The translations under genes and the position numbers were made by a program. 64,000 nucleotides of DNA from Elmis aenea (Eukaryota; Arthropoda; Insecta; Coleoptera; Elmidae): the NCBI GenBank assembly GCA_947652605.1, contig OX393581.1, positions 9,924,640 through 9,988,639 of the forward strand, written 5' to 3'. Below the pieces are notes generated by a model. That model ran no database searches, was not told the DNA's origin, and was given only the letters and a program-made list of their open reading frames with translations. Numbering within the stretch: position 1 is the stretch's first letter; each line of letters starts with the position of its first letter. Shown here piece by piece: positions 51,401 through 64,000 of the stretch.

Positions 51401-53402
51401 GGTATTTTTAGGAAATTATTAAAAATTAAAACCAGCTCATTGAAAGACATATGCAAAACAATTGTATTCATGTAAAGAGGCGATGGATAAACTGTTCCTG
51501 TGATATACAAATCAATAATTAAAATTGTTCAGAAATAGTCGCTCAAGGAACATATGTATTAACTAATGCACGGTATTTTTAGGAAATTATTAAAAATTAA
51601 AACCAGCTCATTGAAAGACATATGCAAAAAAATTGTATTCCTGTAAAGAGGCGATGGATAAACTGTTCCTGTGATATACAAATCAATAATTAAAATTGTT
51701 TAGAAACAGTCGCTCAAGGAACATATGTATTAACTAAAGCACGGTATTTTTAGGAAATTATTAAAAATTAAAACCAGCTCATTGAAAGACATATGCAAAA
51801 CAATTGTATTCATGTAAAGAGGCGATGGATAAACTGTTCCTGTCATATACAAATCAATAATTGAAATTGTTTCGAAATAGTCGCACAAGGAACATATGTA
51901 TTAACTAAAGCACGGTATTTTTAGGAAATTATTAAAAATTAATGCCAGCTCATTGAAAGACATATGCAAAACAATTGTATTCATGTAAAGAGGCGATGGA
52001 TAAACTGTTCCTGTGATATACAAATCAATAATTAAAATTGTTTAGAAATAGTCGCTCAAGGAACATATGTATTAACTAAAGCACGGTATTTTTAAGAAAT
52101 TATTAAAAATTAAAACCAGCTCATTGAAAGACATATGCAAAACCATTGTATTCATGTAAAGAGGCGATGGATAAACTGTTCCTGTGATATACAAATCAAT
52201 AATTAAAATCGTTTAGAAATAGTCGCCCATGGAACATATGTATTAACTAAAGCACGGTATTTTTAGGAAATTATTAAAAATTAAAACCAGCTCATTGAAA
52301 GACATATGCAAAACAATTGTATTCATGTAAAGAGGCGATGGATAAACTGTTCCTGTGATATACAAATCAATAATTAAAATTGTTCAGAAATAGTCGCTCA
52401 AGGAACATATGTATTAACTAATGCACGGTATTTTTAGGAAATTATTAAAAATTAAAACCAGCTCATTGAAAGACATATGCAAAACAAATGTATTCATGTA
52501 AAGAGGCGATAGATAAACTGTTCCTGTGATATACAAATCAATAATTAAAATTGTTTCGAAATAGTCGCTCAAGGAACATATGTATTAACTAATGCACGGT
52601 ATTTTTAGGAAATTATTAAAAATTAAAACCAGCTCATTGAAAGACATATGCAAAACAATTGTATTCATGTAAAGAGGCGATAGATAAACTGTTCCTGTGA
52701 TATACAAATCAATAATTGAAATTGTTTCGAAATAGTCGCACAAGGAACATATGTATTAACTAATGCACAGTATTTTTAGGAAATTATTAAAAATTAAAAC
52801 CAGCTCATTGAAAGACATATGCAAAACAATTGTATTCATGTAAAGAGGCGATGGATAAACTGTTCTTGTCATATACAAATCAATAATTGAAATTGTTTCG
52901 AAATAGTCGCCCAAGGAACATATGTATTAACTAAAGCACGGTATTTTTAGGAAATTATTAAAAATAAAACCAGCTCATTGAAAGACATATGCAAAACAAT
53001 TGTATTCATGTAAAGAGGCGATGGATAAACTGTTCCTGTGATATACATACAAATCAATAATTAAAATTGTTCAGAAATAGTCGCTCAAAGAACATATGTA
53101 TTAACTAATGCACGGTATTTTTAGGAAATTATTAAAAATTAAAACCAGCTCATTGAAAGACATATGCAAAACAATTGTATTCATGTAAAGAGGCGATGGA
53201 TATACTGTTCCTGTCATATACAAATCAATAATTAAAATTGTTTAGAAATAGTCGCTCAAGGAACATATGTATTAACTAAAGCACGGTATTTTTAGGAAAT
53301 TATTAAAAATTAAAACCAGCTCATTGAAAGACATATGCAAAACAATTGTATTCATGTAAAGAGGCGATGGATAAACTGTTCCTGTGATATACAAATCAAT
53401 AA
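48437..53402. repeat. Higher-order repeat R4, copy A (29 monomers)
   Basis: A unit of 4966 bp (29 x 171 + 7), defined from the TTAAACTTG variant at 48437 to its next occurrence at 53403. Other markers keep the spacing: AAGGTATTTTTGGG 49176 and 54142, AAAATCGTTTAG 52205 and 57171, CACAGTATTT 52766 and 57732. Confidence 0.9.
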
Positions 53403-56400
53403 TTAAACTTGTTTCGAAATAGTCGCTCAAGGAACATATGTATTAACTAATGCACGGTATTTTTAGGAAATTATTAAAAATTAAAACCAGCTCATTGAAA
53501 GACATATGCAAAACAATTGTATTCATGTAAAGAGGCGATAGATAAACTGTTCCTGTGATATACAAATCAATAATTGAAATTGTTTCGAAATAGTCGCACA
53601 AGGAACATATGTATTAACTAAAGCACGGTATTTTTAGGAAATTATTAAAAATTAAAACCAGCTCATTGAAAGACATATGCAAAACAATTGTATTCATGTA
53701 AAGAGGCGATGGATAAACTGTTCTTGTCATATACAAATCAATAATTGAAATTGTTTCGAAATAGTCGCCCAAGGAACATATGTATTAACTAAAGCACGGT
53801 ATTTTTAGGAAATTATTAAAAATTAAAACCAGCTCATTGAAAGACATATGCAAAACAATTGTATTCATGTAAAGAGGCGATGGATAAACTGTTCCTGTGA
53901 TATACATACAAATCAATAATTAAAATTGTTCAGAAATAGTCGCTCAAAGAACATATGTATTAACTAATGCACGGTATTTTTAGGAAATTATTAAAAATTA
54001 AAACCAGCTCATTGAAAGACATATGCAAAACAATTGTATTCCTGTAAAGAGGCGATGGATAAACTGTTCCTGTGATATACAAATCAATAATTAAAATTGT
54101 TTAGAAATAGTCGCTCAAGGAACATATGTATTAACTAAAGCAAGGTATTTTTGGGATATTATTAAAAATTAAAACCAGCTCATTGAAAGACATATGCAAA
54201 ACAATTGTATTCCTGTAAAGAGGCGATGGATAAACTGTTCCTGTGATATACAAATCAATAATTAAAATTGTTTCGAAATAGTCGCTCAAGGAACATATGT
54301 ATTAACTAATGCACGGTATTTTTAGGAAATTATTAAAAATTAAAACCAGCTCATTGAAAGACATATGCAAAACAATTGTATTCATGTAAAGAGGCGATAG
54401 ATAAACTGTTCCTGTGATATACAAATCAATAATTGAAATTGTTTCGAAATAGTCGCACAAGGAACATATGTATTAACTAATGCACGGTATTTTTAGGAAA
54501 TTATTAAAAATTAAAACCAGCTCATTGAAAGACATATGCAAAACAATTGTATTCATGTAAAGAGGCGATGGATATACTGTTCCTGTCATATACAAATCAA
54601 TAATTAAAATTGTTTAGAACTAGTCGCTCAAGGAACATATGTATTAACTAAAGCACGGTATTTTTAGGAAATTATTAAAAATTAAAACCAGCTCATTGAA
54701 AGACATATGCAAAACAATTGTATTCATGTAAAGAGGCGATGGATAAACTGTTCCTGTGATATACAAATCAATAATTAAAATTGTTTCGAAATAGTCGCTC
54801 AAGGAACATATGTATTAACTAATGCACGGTATTTTTAGGAAATTATTAAAAATTAAAACCAGCTCATTGAAAGACATATGCAAAACAATTGTATTCATGT
54901 AAAGAGGCGATAAATAAACTGTTCCTGTGATATACAAATCAATAATTAAAATTGTTTCGAAATAGTCGCTCAAGGAACATATGTATTAACTAAAGCACGG
55001 TATTTTTAGGAAATTATTAAAAATTAAAACCAGCTCATTGAAAGACATATGCAAAACAATTGTATTCATGTAAAGAGGCGATGGATATACTGTTCCTGTC
55101 ATATACAAATCAATAATTAAAATTGTTTAGAAATAGTCGCTCAAGGAACATATGTATTAACTAAAGCACGGTATTTTTAGGAAATTATTAAAAATTAAAA
55201 CCAGCTCATTGAAAGACATATGCAAAACAATTGTATTCATGTAAAGAGGCGATGGATAAACTGTTCCTGTGATATACAAATCAATAATTAAAATTGTTTC
55301 GAAATAGTCGCTCAAGGAACATATGTATTAACTAATGCACGGTATTTTTAGGAAATTATTAAAAATTAAAACCAGCTCATTGAAAGACATATGCAAAACA
55401 ATTGTATTCATGTAAAGAGGCGATAGATAAACTGTTCCTGTGATATACAAATCAATAATTGAAATTGTTTCGAAATAGTCGCACAAGGAACATATGTATT
55501 AACTAATGCACGGTATTTTTAGGAAATTATTAAAAATTAAAACCAGCTCATTGAAAGACATATGCAAAACAATTGTATTCATGTAAAGAGGCGATAAATA
55601 AACTGTTCCTGTGATATACAAATCAATAATTAAAATTGTTTCGAAATAGTCGCTCAAGGAACATATGTATTAACTAAAGCACGGTATTTTTAGGAAATTA
55701 TTAAAAATTAAAACCAGCTCATTGAAAGACATATGCAAAACAATTGTATTCATGTAAAGAGGCGATGGATATACTGTTCCTGTCATATACAAATCAATAA
55801 TTAAAATTGTTTAGAAATAGTCGCTCAAGGAACATATGTATTAACTAAAGCACGGTATTTTTAGGAAATTATTAAAAATTAAAACCAGCTCATTGAAAGA
55901 CATATGCAAAACAATTGTATTCATGTAAAGAGGCGATGGATAAACTGTTCCTGTGATATACAAATCAATAATTAAAATTGTTTCGAAATAGTCGCTCAAG
56001 GAACATATGTATTAACTAATGCACGGTATTTTTAGGAAATTATTAAAAATTAAAACCAGCTCATTGAAAGACATATGCAAAACAATTGTATTCATGTAAA
56101 GAGGCGATAGATAAACTGTTCCTGTGATATACAAATCAATAATTGAAATTGTTTCGAAATAGTCGCACAAGGAACATATGTATTAACTAATGCACGGTAT
56201 TTTTAGGAAATTATTAAAAATTAAAACCAGCTCATTGAAAGACATATGCAAAACAATTGTATTCATGTAAAGAGGCGATGGATAAACTGTTCTTGTCATA
56301 TACAAATCAATAATTGAAATTGTTTCGAAATAGTCGCTCAAGGAACATATGTATTAACTAAAGCACGGTATTTTTAGGAAATTATTAAAAATTAAAACCA

Positions 56401-58539
56401 GCTCATTGAAAGACATATGCAAAACAATTGTATTCATGTAAAGAGGCGATGGATAAACTGTTCCTGTGATATACAAATCAATAATTAAAATTGTTCAGAA
56501 ATAGTCGCTCAAGGAACATATGTATTAACTAATGCACGGTATTTTTAGGAAATTATTAAAAATTAAAACCAGCTCATTGAAAGACATATGCAAAACAATT
56601 GTATTCCTGTAAAGAGGCGATGGATAAACTGTTCCTGTGATATACAAATCAATAATTAAAATTGTTTAGAAACAGTCGCTCAAGGAACATATGTATTAAC
56701 TAAAGCACGGTATTTTTAGGAAATTATTAAAAATTAAAACCAGCTCATTGAAAGACATATGCAAAACAATTGTATTTATGTAAAGAGGCGATGGATAAAC
56801 TGTTCCTGTCATATACAAATCAATAATTGAAATTGTTTCGAAATAGTCGCACAAGGAACATATGTATTAACTAAAGCACGGTATTTTTAGGAAATTATTA
56901 AAAATTAATGCCAGCTCATTGAAAGACATATGCAAAACAATTGTATTCATGTAAAGAGGCGATGGATAAACTGTTCCTGTGATATACAAATCAATAATTA
57001 AAATTGTTTAGAAATAGTCGCTCAAGGAACATATGTATTAACTAAAGCACGGTATTTTTAGGAAATTATTAAAAATTAAAACCAGCTCATTGAAAGACAT
57101 ATGCAAAACAATTGTATTCATGTAAAGAGGCGATGGATAAACTGTTCCTGTGATATACAAATCAATAATTAAAATCGTTTAGAAATAGTCGCCCATGGAA
57201 CATATGTATTAACTAAAGCACGGTATTTTTAGGAAATTATTAAAAATTAAAACCAGCTCATTGAAAGACATATGCAAAACAATTGTATTCATGTAAAGAG
57301 GCGATGGATAAACTGTTCCTGTGATATACAAATCAATAATTAAAATTGTTCAGAAATAGTCGCTCAAGGAACATATGTATTAACTAATGCACGGTATTTT
57401 TAGGAAATTATTAAAAATTAAAACCAGCTCATTGAAAGACATATGCAAAACAAATGTATTCATGTAAAGAGGCGATAGATAAACTGTTCCTGTGATATAC
57501 AAATCAATAATTAAAATTGTTTCGAAATAGTCGCTCAAGGAACATATGTATTAACTAATGCACGGTATTTTTAGGAAATTATTAAAAATTAAAACCAGCT
57601 CATTGAAAGACATATGCAAAACAATTGTATTCATGTAAAGAGGCGATAGATAAACTGTTCCTGTGATATACAAATCAATAATTGAAATTGTTTCGAAATA
57701 GTCGCACAAGGAACATATGTATTAACTAATGCACAGTATTTTTAGGAAATTATTAAAAATTAAAACCAGCTCATTGAAAGACATATGCAAAACAATTGTA
57801 TTCATGTAAAGAGGCGATGGATAAACTGTTCTTGTCATATACAAATCAATAATTGAAATTGTTTCGAAATAGTCGCCCAAGGAACATATGTATTAACTAA
57901 AGCACGGTATTTTTAGGAAATTATTAAAAATAAAACCAGCTCATTGAAAGACATATGCAAAACAATTGTATTCATGTAAAGAGGCGATGGATAAACTGTT
58001 CCTGTGATATACATACAAATCAATAATTAAAATTGTTCAGAAATAGTCGCTCAAAGAACATATGTATTAACTAATGCACGGTATTTTTAGGAAATTATTA
58101 AAAATTAAAACCAGCTCATTGAAAGACATATGCAAAACAATTGTATTCATGTAAAGAGGCGATGGATAAACTGTTCCTGTGATATACAAATCAATAATTA
58201 AAATTGTTCAGAAATAGTCGCTCAAGGAACATATGTATTAACTAATGCACGGTATTTTTAGGAAATTATTAAAAATTAAAACCAGCTCATTGAAAGACAT
58301 ATGCAAAAAAATTGTATTCCTGTAAAGAGGCGATGGATAAACTGTTCCTGTGATATACAAATCAATAATTAAAATTGTTTAGAAACATTCGCTCAAGGAA
58401 CATATGTATTAACTAAAGCACGGTATTTTTAGGAAATTATTAAAAATTAAAACCAGCTCATTGAAAGACATATGCAAAACAATTGTATTCATGTAAAGAG
58501 GCGATGGATAAACTGTTCCTGTGATATACAAATCAATAA
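53403..58539. repeat. Higher-order repeat R4, copy B (30 monomers)
   Basis: A unit of 5137 bp, exactly one 171-bp monomer longer than copy A; the change is near 58.15-58.5 kb, where two monomers (one with GAAACATTCG) replace one. By eye it is close to identical to copy C. Confidence 0.9.
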
Positions 58540-61500
58540 TTAAACTTGTTTCGAAATAGTCGCTCAAGGAACATATGTATTAACTAATGCACGGTATTTT
58601 TAGGAAATTATTAAAAATTAAAACCAGCTCATTGAAAGACATATGCAAAACAATTGTATTCATGTAAAGAGGCGATAGATAAACTGTTCCTGTGATATAC
58701 AAATCAATAATTGAAATTGTTTCGAAATAGTCGCACAAGGAACATATGTATTAACTAAAGCACGGTATTTTTAGGAAATTATTAAAAATTAAAACCAGCT
58801 CATTGAAAGACATATGCAAAACAATTGTATTCATGTAAAGAGGCGATGGATAAACTGTTCTTGTCATATACAAATCAATAATTGAAATTGTTTCGAAATA
58901 GTCGCCCAAGGAACATATGTATTAACTAAAGCACGGTATTTTTAGGAAATTATTAAAAATTAAAACCAGCTCATTGAAAGACATATGCAAAACAATTGTA
59001 TTCATGTAAAGAGGCGATGGATAAACTGTTCCTGTGATATACATACAAATCAATAATTAAAATTGTTCAGAAATAGTCGCTCAAAGAACATATGTATTAA
59101 CTAATGCACGGTATTTTTAGGAAATTATTAAAAATTAAAACCAGCTCATTGAAAGACATATGCAAAACAATTGTATTCCTGTAAAGAGGCGATGGATAAA
59201 CTGTTCCTGTGATATACAAATCAATAATTAAAATTGTTTAGAAATAGTCGCTCAAGGAACATATGTATTAACTAAAGCAAGGTATTTTTGGGATATTATT
59301 AAAAATTAAAACCAGCTCATTGAAAGACATATGCAAAACAATTGTATTCCTGTAAAGAGGCGATGGATAAACTGTTCCTGTGATATACAAATCAATAATT
59401 AAAATTGTTTCGAAATAGTCGCTCAAGGAACATATGTATTAACTAATGCACGGTATTTTTAGGAAATTATTAAAAATTAAAACCAGCTCATTGAAAGACA
59501 TATGCAAAACAATTGTATTCATGTAAAGAGGCGATAGATAAACTGTTCCTGTGATATACAAATCAATAATTGAAATTGTTTCGAAATAGTCGCACAAGGA
59601 ACATATGTATTAACTAATGCACGGTATTTTTAGGAAATTATTAAAAATTAAAACCAGCTCATTGAAAGACATATGCAAAACAATTGTATTCATGTAAAGA
59701 GGCGATGGATATACTGTTCCTGTCATATACAAATCAATAATTAAAATTGTTTAGAACTAGTCGCTCAAGGAACATATGTATTAACTAAAGCACGGTATTT
59801 TTAGGAAATTATTAAAAATTAAAACCAGCTCATTGAAAGACATATGCAAAACAATTGTATTCATGTAAAGAGGCGATGGATAAACTGTTCCTGTGATATA
59901 CAAATCAATAATTAAAATTGTTTCGAAATAGTCGCTCAAGGAACATATGTATTAACTAATGCACGGTATTTTTAGGAAATTATTAAAAATTAAAACCAGC
60001 TCATTGAAAGACATATGCAAAACAATTGTATTCATGTAAAGAGGCGATAAATAAACTGTTCCTGTGATATACAAATCAATAATTAAAATTGTTTCGAAAT
60101 AGTCGCTCAAGGAACATATGTATTAACTAAAGCACGGTATTTTTAGGAAATTATTAAAAATTAAAACCAGCTCATTGAAAGACATATGCAAAACAATTGT
60201 ATTCATGTAAAGAGGCGATGGATATACTGTTCCTGTCATATACAAATTAATAATTAAAATTGTTTAGAAATAGTCGCTCAAGGAACATATGTATTAACTA
60301 AAGCACGGTATTTTTAGGAAATTATTAAAAATTAAAACCAGCTCATTGAAAGACATATGCAAAACAATTGTATTCATGTAAAGAGGCGATGGATAAACTG
60401 TTCCTGTGATATACAAATCAATAATTAAAATTGTTTCGAAATAGTCGCTCAAGGAACATATGTATTAACTAATGCACGGTATTTTTAGGAAATTATTAAA
60501 AATTAAAACCAGCTCATTGAAAGACATATGCAAAACAATTGTATTCATGTAAAGAGGCGATAGATAAACTGTTCCTGTGATATACAAATCAATAATTGAA
60601 ATTGTTTCGAAATAGTCGCACAAGGAACATATGTATTAACTAATGCACGGTATTTTTAGGAAATTATTAAAAATTAAAACCAGCTCATTGAAAGACATAT
60701 GCAAAACAATTGTATTCATGTAAAGAGGCGATAAATAAACTGTTCCTGTGATATACAAATCAATAATTAAAATTGTTTCGAAATAGTCGCTCAAGGAACA
60801 TATGTATTAACTAAAGCACGGTATTTTTAGGAAATTATTAAAAATTAAAACCAGCTCATTGAAAGACATATGCAAAACAATTGTATTCATGTAAAGAGGC
60901 GATGGATATACTGTTCCTGTCATATACAAATCAATAATTAAAATTGTTTAGAAATAGTCGCTCAAGGAACATATGTATTAACTAAAGCACGGTATTTTTA
61001 GGAAATTATTAAAAATTAAAACCAGCTCATTGAAAGACATATGCAAAACAATTGTATTCATGTAAAGAGGCGATGGATAAACTGTTCCTGTGATATACAA
61101 ATCAATAATTAAAATTGTTTCGAAATAGTCGCTCAAGGAACATATGTATTAACTAATGCACGGTATTTTTAGGAAATTATTAAAAATTAAAACCAGCTCA
61201 TTGAAAGACATATGCAAAACAATTGTATTCATGTAAAGAGGCGATAGATAAACTGTTCCTGTGATATACAAATCAATAATTGAAATTGTTTCGAAATAGT
61301 CGCACAAGGAACATATGTATTAACTAATGCACGGTATTTTTAGGAAATTATTAAAAATTAAAACCAGCTCATTGAAAGACATATGCAAAACAATTGTATT
61401 CATGTAAAGAGGCGATGGATAAACTGTTCTTGTCATATACAAATCAATAATTGAAATTGTTTCGAAATAGTCGCTCAAGGAACATATGTATTAACTAAAG

Positions 61501-63600
61501 CACGGTATTTTTAGGAAATTATTAAAAATTAAAACCAGCTCATTGAAAGACATATGCAAAACAATTGTATTCATGTAAAGAGGCGATGGATAAACTGTTC
61601 CTGTGATATACAAATCAATAATTAAAATTGTTCAGAAATAGTCGCTCAAGGAACATATGTATTAACTAATGCACGGTATTTTTAGGAAATTATTAAAAAT
61701 TAAAACCAGCTCATTGAAAGACATATGCAAAACAATTGTATTCCTGTAAAGAGGCGATGGATAAACTGTTCCTGTGATATACAAATCAATAATTAAAATT
61801 GTTTAGAAACAGTCGCTCAAGGAACATATGTATTAACTAAAGCACGGTATTTTTAGGAAATTATTAAAAATTAAAACCAGCTCATTGAAAGACATATGCA
61901 AAACAATTGTATTTATGTAAAGAGGCGATGGATAAACTGTTCCTGTCATATACAAATCAATAATTGAAATTGTTTCGAAATAGTCGCACAAGGAACATAT
62001 GTATTAACTAAAGCACGGTATTTTTAGGAAATTATTAAAAATTAATGCCAGCTCATTGAAAGACATATGCAAAACAATTGTATTCATGTAAAGAGGCGAT
62101 GGATAAACTGTTCCTGTGATATACAAATCAATAATTAAAATTGTTTAGAAATAGTCGCTCAAGGAACATATGTATTAACTAAAGCACGGTATTTTTAGGA
62201 AATTATTAAAAATTAAAACCAGCTCATTGAAAGACATATGCAAAACAATTGTATTCATGTAAAGAGGCGATGGATAAACTGTTCCTGTGATATACAAATC
62301 AATAATTAAAATCGTTTAGAAATAGTCGCCCATGGAACATATGTATTAACTAAAGCACGGTATTTTTAGGAAATTATTAAAAATTAAAACCAGCTCATTG
62401 AAAGACATATGCAAAACAATTGTATTCATGTAAAGAGGCGATGGATAAACTGTTCCTGTGATATACAAATCAATAATTAAAATTGTTCAGAAATAGTCGC
62501 TCAAGGAACATATGTATTAACTAATGCACGGTATTTTTAGGAAATTATTAAAAATTAAAACCAGCTCATTGAAAGACATATGCAAAACAAATGTATTCAT
62601 GTAAAGAGGCGATAGATAAACTGTTCCTGTGATATACAAATCAATAATTAAAATTGTTTCGAAATAGTCGCTCAAGGAACATATGTATTAACTAATGCAC
62701 GGTATTTTTAGGAAATTATTAAAAATTAAAACCAGCTCATTGAAAGACATATGCAAAACAATTGTATTCATGTAAAGAGGCGATAGATAAACTGTTCCTG
62801 TGATATACAAATCAATAATTGAAATTGTTTCGAAATAGTCGCACAAGGAACATATGTATTAACTAATGCACAGTATTTTTAGGAAATTATTAAAAATTAA
62901 AACCAGCTCATTGAAAGACATATGCAAAACAATTGTATTCATGTAAAGAGGCGATGGATAAACTGTTCTTGTCATATACAAATCAATAATTGAAATTGTT
63001 TCGAAATAGTCGCCCAAGGAACATATGTATTAACTAAAGCACGGTATTTTTAGGAAATTATTAAAAATAAAACCAGCTCATTGAAAGACATATGCAAAAC
63101 AATTGTATTCATGTAAAGAGGCGATGGATAAACTGTTCCTGTGATATACATACAAATCAATAATTAAAATTGTTCAGAAATAGTCGCTCAAAGAACATAT
63201 GTATTAACTAATGCACGGTATTTTTAGGAAATTATTAAAAATTAAAACCAGCTCATTGAAAGACATATGCAAAACAATTGTATTCATGTAAAGAGGCGAT
63301 GGATAAACTGTTCCTGTGATATACAAATCAATAATTAAAATTGTTCAGAAATAGTCGCTCAAGGAACATATGTATTAACTAATGCACGGTATTTTTAGGA
63401 AATTATTAAAAATTAAAACCAGCTCATTGAAAGACATATGCAAAAAAATTGTATTCCTGTAAAGAGGCGATGGATAAACTGTTCCTGTGATATACAAATC
63501 AATAATTAAAATTGTTTAGAAACATTCGCTCAAGGAACATATGTATTAACTAAAGCACGGTATTTTTAGGAAATTATTAAAAATTAAAACCAGCTCATTG
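58540..63600. repeat. Higher-order repeat R4, copy C
   Basis: Third copy at +5137 bp: TTAAACTTG 58540, AAGGTATTTTTGGG 59279, AAAATCGTTTAG 62308, CACAGTATTT 62869, GAAACATTCG about 63519. At about 63.6 kb the expected TTAAACTTG monomer is missing and the order jumps to another point in the unit. Confidence 0.88.
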
Positions 63601-64000
63601 AAAGACATATGCAAAACAATTGTATTCATGTAAAGAGGCGATGGATAAACTGTTCCTGTGATATACAAATCAATAATTGAAATTGTTTCGAAATAGTCGC
63701 ACAAGGAACATATGTATTAACTAATGCACAGTATTTTTAGGAAATTATTAAAAATTAAAACCAGCTCATTGAAAGACATATGCAAAACAATTGTATTCAT
63801 GTAAAGAGGCGATGGATAAACTGTTCTTGTCATATACAAATCAATAATTGAAATTGTTTCGAAATAGTCGCCCAAGGAACATATGTATTAACTAAAGCAC
63901 GGTATTTTTAGGAAATTATTAAAAATTAAAACCAGCTCATTGAAAGACATATGCAAAACAATTGTATTCATGTAAAGAGGCGATGGATAAACTGTTCCTG

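Larger units (their letters stand above)
21658..64000. repeat. 171-bp satellite array, right arm
   Basis: The same satellite resumes after the retrotransposon in the same orientation, starting with the duplicated GTATT, and runs off the window end. There are about 247 monomers. Length variants are few: a 4-bp ATAC duplication giving GATATACATACAAATC in about 19 monomers here (for example at 24261, 27170 and 53040), and a 1-bp loss in the TTAAAAATAAAACC variant (near 52965, 57930 and 63065). The arm is arranged in several nested higher-order repeats, listed separately. No open gene, RNA gene or second transposon was seen in these 42 kb on either strand. Confidence 0.97.

Noticed and set aside
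1..64000. CRISPR array or bacterial repeat system
   Set aside because: Repeats are contiguous 171-bp monomers without unique spacers, there are no cas-like genes, and the embedded element is a eukaryotic LTR retrotransposon.
1..64000. Primate alpha satellite, suggested by the 171-bp period
   Set aside because: Apart from period length and a CENP-B-box-like stretch the sequence does not resemble alpha satellite, and a BEL/Pao element of this kind is not expected in a primate genome.

Overview
The window is about 90% one tandem satellite DNA, interrupted once by a complete-looking LTR retrotransposon. The host is an animal, most likely an insect and plausibly a fly. That rests on the BEL/Pao class of the element (an animal-specific group), its primer-binding site complementary to the 3' end of a eukaryotic tRNA-Tyr, and the strong A+T bias of both satellite and element. 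I cannot name the species, and I do not recognise the satellite family. There are no host protein genes, rRNA or tRNA genes, or CRISPR arrays.

Layout: 1-15552 is a head-to-tail satellite array with a 171-bp period (about 91 monomers). 15553-21657 is a 6105-bp BEL/Pao element in plus orientation: 204-bp LTR, tRNA-Tyr primer-binding site, a leader with about 92-bp tandem repeats, one long gag-pol reading frame (16267-21354), a polypurine tract and a second 204-bp LTR. It is flanked by the 5-bp target duplication GTATT, which comes from the satellite. 21658-64000 is the same satellite (about 247 monomers), in the same orientation and register.

The element encodes, in order, a Gag capsid-like region, three zinc-knuckle-like motifs, an aspartic protease, reverse transcriptase, RNase H, and an integrase with a C-terminal domain. 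There is no envelope gene. The frame is open throughout except for one in-frame TAG at 19585-19587 inside RNase H. The two LTRs differ at one base of 204 (15572 against 21473). The insertion is therefore recent but probably non-autonomous as written.

The satellite is not a simple homogeneous array. Monomers fall into recurrent variant classes, defined by linked changes at about seven positions, and these recur in fixed order as higher-order repeats. The clearest are a 6060-bp-offset duplication on the left, a 17-monomer (2911-bp) unit at about 23-32 kb, a 15-monomer (2569-bp) offset at about 46-50 kb, and a 29/30-monomer (4966/5137-bp) unit at about 48.4-63.6 kb. A retrotransposon-free paralogue of the insertion locus lies at about 33.8-39.4 kb, with the empty target site at 37585-37589. 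Many monomers carry a sequence resembling the mammalian CENP-B box at 7 of its 9 defined positions. The organisation resembles that of centromeric or pericentromeric arrays, but nothing in the window proves that location.
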